Source of the DNA: Pedobacter insulae | GTDB lineage: Bacteria > Bacteroidota > Bacteroidia > Sphingobacteriales > Sphingobacteriaceae | Length of the DNA: 64,000 bases | Direction of reading: 5' to 3' | Assembly (NCBI RefSeq): GCF_900113525.1 | Contig: NZ_FOPP01000003.1 | Location: 124,001 to 188,000, forward strand | In this document: in pieces, positions 60,936-64,000 of the stretch | Layout of the letters: the number at the start of each line of letters is the position of its first letter | How positions within the stretch are numbered: the stretch's first letter is position 1 | Made by a program: the position numbers and the translations under genes | Notes under the pieces: model-generated | The model's database searches: none | The model's input: only the letters and a program-made list of their open reading frames with translations | Told to the model about the DNA's origin: nothing

Positions 60936-62765
60936 ATGCTCCATAAAAAAATTATAGTTATTATCCTCGTCCTTTGCGGTTTAAAGGCAGGCGCCCAGTC
61001 TAACCAAACTCAGAAGATGCAATGGTTTGCTGACGCAAAATTCGGTATTTTTATCCACTGGGGCATCTATTCCGTAAATGGCATTTCCGAGTCATGGGCA
61101 TTTTATAATAACTACCTTAATCACGACGCTTATATGAAGCAGTTAAATGGGTTTAATGCTGCTAAATATAACCCTCAGCAATGGGTACAGCTCATTAAGG
61201 AAAGTGGTGCAAAATATGCGATAATTACAACTAAACATCATGACGGCGTTGCTTTATGGGACAGTAAAGCAGTTAATGCTACCACAACTATAAAGCACAG
61301 TGCAGCTAAACTCGACCTTATTTCTCCATTTGTGAGCGCTTTAAAGAATGTAGGCTTAAAAACCGGGCTTTATTATTCTCTACCCGATTGGAGTTATCAA
61401 GACTATAATGTTTTCACCAGAGAAACGAAGCGATATGATATCAATAAAGAACCAAAGCGATGGGATAAATTTGTTAACTACTACCAAACACAACTGAATG
61501 AACTATCTGCTCAATTTAAGCCTGATTTGCTTTGGTTCGATGGCAATTGGGAACATTCATCAACCGAGTGGCATACTGATCAAACACGCAAGTCCTTACT
61601 GAGCTATAATCCTGATTTAATTATTAACTCAAGGTTAGATGAACACGGCGATTATGAAACTCCCGAACAAGGCGTACCCATTGTAAAACCTGAAGGCAAG
61701 TATTGGGAGTTATGTTATACAATGAATGATTCATGGGGATATCAACCTTATGACAAAAAATATAAGTCGACCAATATGATTATTCAAACACTTGTTGAAT
61801 GTTTAGCTATGGGTGGAAATTTGTTATTGGATATCGGACCAAAGGCTGATGGAACCATTGTACCTGAACAATTAGCTATTTTAAAAGGACTCGGAAGGTG
61901 GACTAAAAAGCACGCCGAAGCAATTTATGGAACGATAGCGGGTCTTCCTAAAGGTCATTTTATCGGAAAAACTGCACTTTCAAAGGATGGAAAAACGCTC
62001 TATTTATATTTAAACCATCAAGATAAAAGCGGCGTGTTATTACAGGGAATACGTTCTAAAATAACCCAAATTTCGGTATTGGGTTATGCTGGAAAAATTA
62101 GTCATTGGCGCTTGGAAAATGATAATTATTTGATTTCAATACCCGATTTAGCCTATGATAAAGATGTTACCGTAATTAAAGTTAAGCTAAACGAGGCGAT
62201 AGAGTTGAGCGACCCAATTTTGGGCGATATAAGTTATCAAGATGCACTTACGAAATCGACTGAGCCAGCTTCGCTAAAAATAAAGAGAATTGCTGCCGCT
62301 TGTCAAAAAGGTTTAAACCCATTCAAAGATAGTCCGCTAACGGTAGACGGTTTAAACTTCAACACCGGCGTTAACCCGCTCGATCAACAAGTTAACGATT
62401 GGGTAGTTAAAAATGTAGAAGCTTTACATAAAACAAGGAAAGGCATTGAACAAGGTCATTTCGAAGGTAAAACTGCATTGTCTGCAGATCTTCAGACATT
62501 GTTTCTTTTCGTGGAAGGCAAACCTAATGGACCAATTGCGATCAAGGGTTTAAAAAATGGCATCAGCAGAATTAGGGTTGTTGGTGAAGGAACCATGCTT
62601 GATCACTCCATTTATAATAAACTATATTGGAGTAAAGTCCCAGGAATTATTTACATTGACATTCCTAAGGACCGACTAGACGCAAACTTAACCGTAATTT
62701 CGGTTTTATTGGATAGCCCAATTGAGCTTTACAGAGAGAAAGTTACGGCAATAGAAAGTAATTAA
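60936..62765 (+). CDS. Alpha-L-fucosidase, GH29, with a duplicated C-terminal domain
   Basis: 609 aa. Signal peptide ends near GAQS. The GH29 barrel shows FGIFIHWG (residues 37-44), KHHDG (100-104) and LLWFDG with the predicted nucleophile D202, then LDIGPKADGTI. Usual GH29 enzymes end in one beta-sandwich; here the segment 318-425 (RWTKKHAEAIYGTIAGLPKG, HFIGKTALSKDGKTLYLYL) is repeated at 486-598 (DWVVKNVEALHKTRKGIEQG, HFEGKTALSADLQTLFLFV). It releases fucose outside the cytoplasm. It stands alone, 27 bp after the glyS terminator. The nearest SusCD is about 11 kb away. Confidence 0.9.
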   Translation: MLHKKIIVIILVLCGLKAGAQSNQTQKMQWFADAKFGIFIHWGIYSVNGISESWAFYNNYLNHDAYMKQLNGFNAAKYNPQQWVQLIKESGAKYAIITTKHHDGVALWDSKAVNATTTIKHSAAKLDLISPFVSALKNVGLKTGLYYSLPDWSYQDYNVFTRETKRYDINKEPKRWDKFVNYYQTQLNELSAQFKPDLLWFDGNWEHSSTEWHTDQTRKSLLSYNPDLIINSRLDEHGDYETPEQGVPIVKPEGKYWELCYTMNDSWGYQPYDKKYKSTNMIIQTLVECLAMGGNLLLDIGPKADGTIVPEQLAILKGLGRWTKKHAEAIYGTIAGLPKGHFIGKTALSKDGKTLYLYLNHQDKSGVLLQGIRSKITQISVLGYAGKISHWRLENDNYLISIPDLAYDKDVTVIKVKLNEAIELSDPILGDISYQDALTKSTEPASLKIKRIAAACQKGLNPFKDSPLTVDGLNFNTGVNPLDQQVNDWVVKNVEALHKTRKGIEQGHFEGKTALSADLQTLFLFVEGKPNGPIAIKGLKNGISRIRVVGEGTMLDHSIYNKLYWSKVPGIIYIDIPKDRLDANLTVISVLLDSPIELYREKVTAIESN

Positions 62766-62786
62766 GTAAACTCCCGACTAAACTCC

Positions 62787-62830
62787 CGACTTCGCAAGTC
62801 GACCCTTTATGCGCCGACTTACGAAGTCGG
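62787..62830. repeat. Two short palindromes (GACTTACGAAGT family) before the VOC gene
   Basis: CGACTT-cgc-AAGTCG (62787-62801) and CCGACTT-acg-AAGTCGG (62814-62830), both perfect, 12 bp apart. They follow a short direct repeat of ACTCCCGACTAA (about 62770-62790). The core is the same as in the hscA/ychF palindrome. Between the fucosidase and VOC genes they may end or process the upstream transcript. Confidence 0.6.
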
Positions 62831-62852
62831 AATTGATAAAAAATGGTTAGAA

Positions 62853-63215
62853 ATGAAAGTAAGGCTTCAAGAAATAGAATTCGGGTCGAATGCGGTAGAG
62901 CAAACAAAAAACTTCTATCAGTCCATCTTTGGTATGGAGGCGACGGTAGACCACCAAAACTTAACGGTTTTTACTCTACCTACAAATGCTATTGATTTCA
63001 ATATTTCTACTCACGTGCCTGCTCAGTCTATGCGCGCTTGTTTTTTAACTGATGATTTGCAAGAGATTATGGAGCGATTAACTTCAAATTCAATAAAGTT
63101 TGAAGGACCAAAACCATCGCATTTGGGAATGACGAGCATTGAGTTTAAAGATCCAAATGGAAACTGGATCAGGGTAAATCAGCCTAGTCAATCATCACCC
63201 GATTGGCTTAAATAA
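62853..63215 (+). CDS. VOC (glyoxalase/dioxygenase) superfamily protein
   Basis: 120 aa, one VOC unit: EIEFGSNAVEQTKNFYQSIF, FGMEAT, FTLPTNAIDFNIS, and SIEFKDPNGNWIRVNQ with the last conserved Glu/His-type position replaced by N/W. Members are metal-dependent lyases, dioxygenases or drug-binding proteins; neither substrate nor metal can be told. The C-terminus overlaps the convergent ArsC/Spx-like gene by 28 bp. Two palindromes lie just upstream. Confidence 0.8.
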   Translation: MKVRLQEIEFGSNAVEQTKNFYQSIFGMEATVDHQNLTVFTLPTNAIDFNISTHVPAQSMRACFLTDDLQEIMERLTSNSIKFEGPKPSHLGMTSIEFKDPNGNWIRVNQPSQSSPDWLK

Positions 63216-63562
63216 TTAATTGATTCCTGTAATGTTTCAGAGGATCTTGCTATAACAGCATGGTTGCCCTTGATTAAAATTGGTCTTTGAATGAGTATCG
63301 GGTATTCGTGCATCGCATTGACCCAATCTTGATCGCTTAGTTCCTTACCTTTAAATTTTTCAATATAAATCTTTTCAGTTTTTCTAATCAGGTCGTGCGG
63401 TTTGCAGTTTAATTTTTCCACAATCTTGGTTAAATCAGCTATGGTAGGCACCTTCTTTAAATATTCGATCAGCTCAAATTCTTCTCCAGATTGTTTAAGG
63501 GCCGATAACGCAGTACAACTTTTACTGCAGTTATTATTGTGATAAATTGTAAGCTTATTCAT
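63188..63562 (-). CDS. ArsC/Spx family protein
   Basis: 124 aa from ATG 63562 (MNKLTIYHNNNCSKSCTAL); a 17-codon longer frame overlaps the upstream peptidase far more. The thioredoxin-like fold has the active Cys12 in NNNCSKSC, with Cys16 close by, and the cis-proline region IQRPILIKGNHAVIAR. Family members are glutaredoxin-linked arsenate reductases or Spx-like regulators. No ars genes flank it, so arsenate reduction is unproven. Its start overlaps the upstream NlpC/P60 gene by 8 bp (ATGAATAA). Confidence 0.83.
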   Translation of the reverse strand: MNKLTIYHNNNCSKSCTALSALKQSGEEFELIEYLKKVPTIADLTKIVEKLNCKPHDLIRKTEKIYIEKFKGKELSDQDWVNAMHEYPILIQRPILIKGNHAVIARSSETLQESINYLSQSGDD

Positions 63563-64000
63563 TTTCCCCATACCAATTGTGATGATCAACTCTCGTAATT
63601 TGCGGCCTCCCAATTGCTGTTAATATTCTTCTCGCACCAACTAAAGTAGTAGCTTGTCCACCATCATAGTTAGTTTTATTGGGTATTAGGCTACTAATTT
63701 TCACCATTCCCGCCGACTGGATAAATTCCCCTTCGCCCATATAAATTGCGGTATGGCTTACCCTACCTCCATTAATACCCTTTCGTTTGGCTGCCGAGAA
63801 GAATAATAAATCGCCAGGTTGCAAATTTTTCAAGCATTTGCTAACACTGATAGAATCATTTTCTAATACATCGATGGCATCACCAACCAATGCTTGTTGT
63901 GAAGCATCTCTTGGGATGATAATCCCATTCAAGAAATAAGCAGTCTTAGTAAAGCCGCTACAATCTACGCCCTTAATAGATGTACCACCCCACAAGTAAG
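63555..64000 (-). CDS. NlpC/P60 (C40) peptidoglycan peptidase, C-terminal part (partial)
   Basis: The frame is open to the right edge; the first visible residues are YLWGGTSIKGVDCSGF, the start of the catalytic domain, so an apparent initiation codon near 63995 is only an in-frame TTG. Catalytic Cys lies in VDCSGF, the catalytic His in GGRVSHTAIYMGEG. The domain ends with TLVGARRILT. C40 enzymes cut stem peptides of peptidoglycan outside the cytoplasm. The missing N-terminus probably holds a signal peptide and SH3-like domains. Coupled to the downstream ArsC-like gene by overlap. Confidence 0.9.
   Translation of the reverse strand, partial: YLWGGTSIKGVDCSGFTKTAYFLNGIIIPRDASQQALVGDAIDVLENDSISVSKCLKNLQPGDLLFFSAAKRKGINGGRVSHTAIYMGEGEFIQSAGMVKISSLIPNKTNYDGGQATTLVGARRILTAIGRPQITRVDHHNWYGENE

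Noticed and set aside
63188..63613. Longer start for the ArsC/Spx-like gene
   Set aside because: It would overlap the NlpC/P60 gene by 59 bp and prepend residues absent from the family; the ATG at 63562 gives a standard 8-bp overlap.
1..64000. tRNA, rRNA or mobile element
   Set aside because: No cloverleaf, rRNA-like conserved stretch, transposase frame or long terminal repeat was seen on either strand.

Overview
The window reads as a chromosomal segment of a Bacteroidota bacterium, most likely Sphingobacteriaceae close to Pedobacter. Signs for this are low GC, gliding-type genes (GldA, GldC, GldF, GldG), a SusC/SusD pair with an ECF sigma/FecR relay, DUF3810, DUF1080 and DUF5117-type proteins, an almost complete lack of Shine-Dalgarno sequences, and many perfect TAnnTTTG -7 promoter elements. 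The genus is an inference. I see no rRNA, tRNA, CRISPR array, insertion sequence, prophage or broken gene. Both window edges cut a gene.

Layout. 1-3.5 kb: end of an ABC permease, Ppx phosphatase, Maf, a small LTxxQ periplasmic protein, KdsC, IscX and a 2Fe-2S ferredoxin. 3.5-11.2 kb: a DUF2520 dehydrogenase and a two-part cytochrome c maturation region (ccmE-ccmF, and ccmB-ccmC-ccmD), separated by msrA and glutamate dehydrogenase. 11.2-11.6 kb: a gene-free stretch with an 11-bp-period repeat. 11.6-17.7 kb: Ogt, small membrane proteins, GldC, a DEAD-box helicase, dihydroorotase, a DUF3810 zinc-protease-like protein, MiaE. 17.9-24.5 kb: a TetR regulator with a complete RND tripartite efflux pump and dyad operator candidates. 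24.5-31.5 kb: HscA, YchF, a large secreted metalloprotease, HolA. 31.6-36 kb: an orphan HsdR-N nuclease-like protein and a Tat-type Gfo/Idh - double DUF1080 - Gfo/Idh cluster that suggests 3-keto-glycoside chemistry. 36-42.7 kb: a lipoprotein, ValS, PepO-type M13 peptidase, YjbR, MnmD. 42.8-51 kb: ECF sigma - FecR - SusC (with STN domain) - SusD - TlpA uptake locus. 51-59.3 kb: MazG, an S1/P1-type zinc hydrolase, DedA, DnaN, and a gliding ABC cluster (gldA, two paralogous barrel genes, gldF, gldG). 59.4-64 kb: GlyRS, a GH29 fucosidase with a duplicated C-terminal domain, a VOC protein, an ArsC/Spx-like protein and a cut NlpC/P60 peptidase.

Most genes are housekeeping. The parts that merit a second look are the DUF1080/oxidoreductase cluster, the TetR/RND operator set, the CxxxY-type CcmE without CcmA/CcmH nearby, the recurrent -7 elements lying only 3-9 nt before start codons (leaderless transcripts), several structured intergenic repeats, and internal duplications in the DUF1080 and GH29 proteins. 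I did not find a convincing new defence or mobile system.
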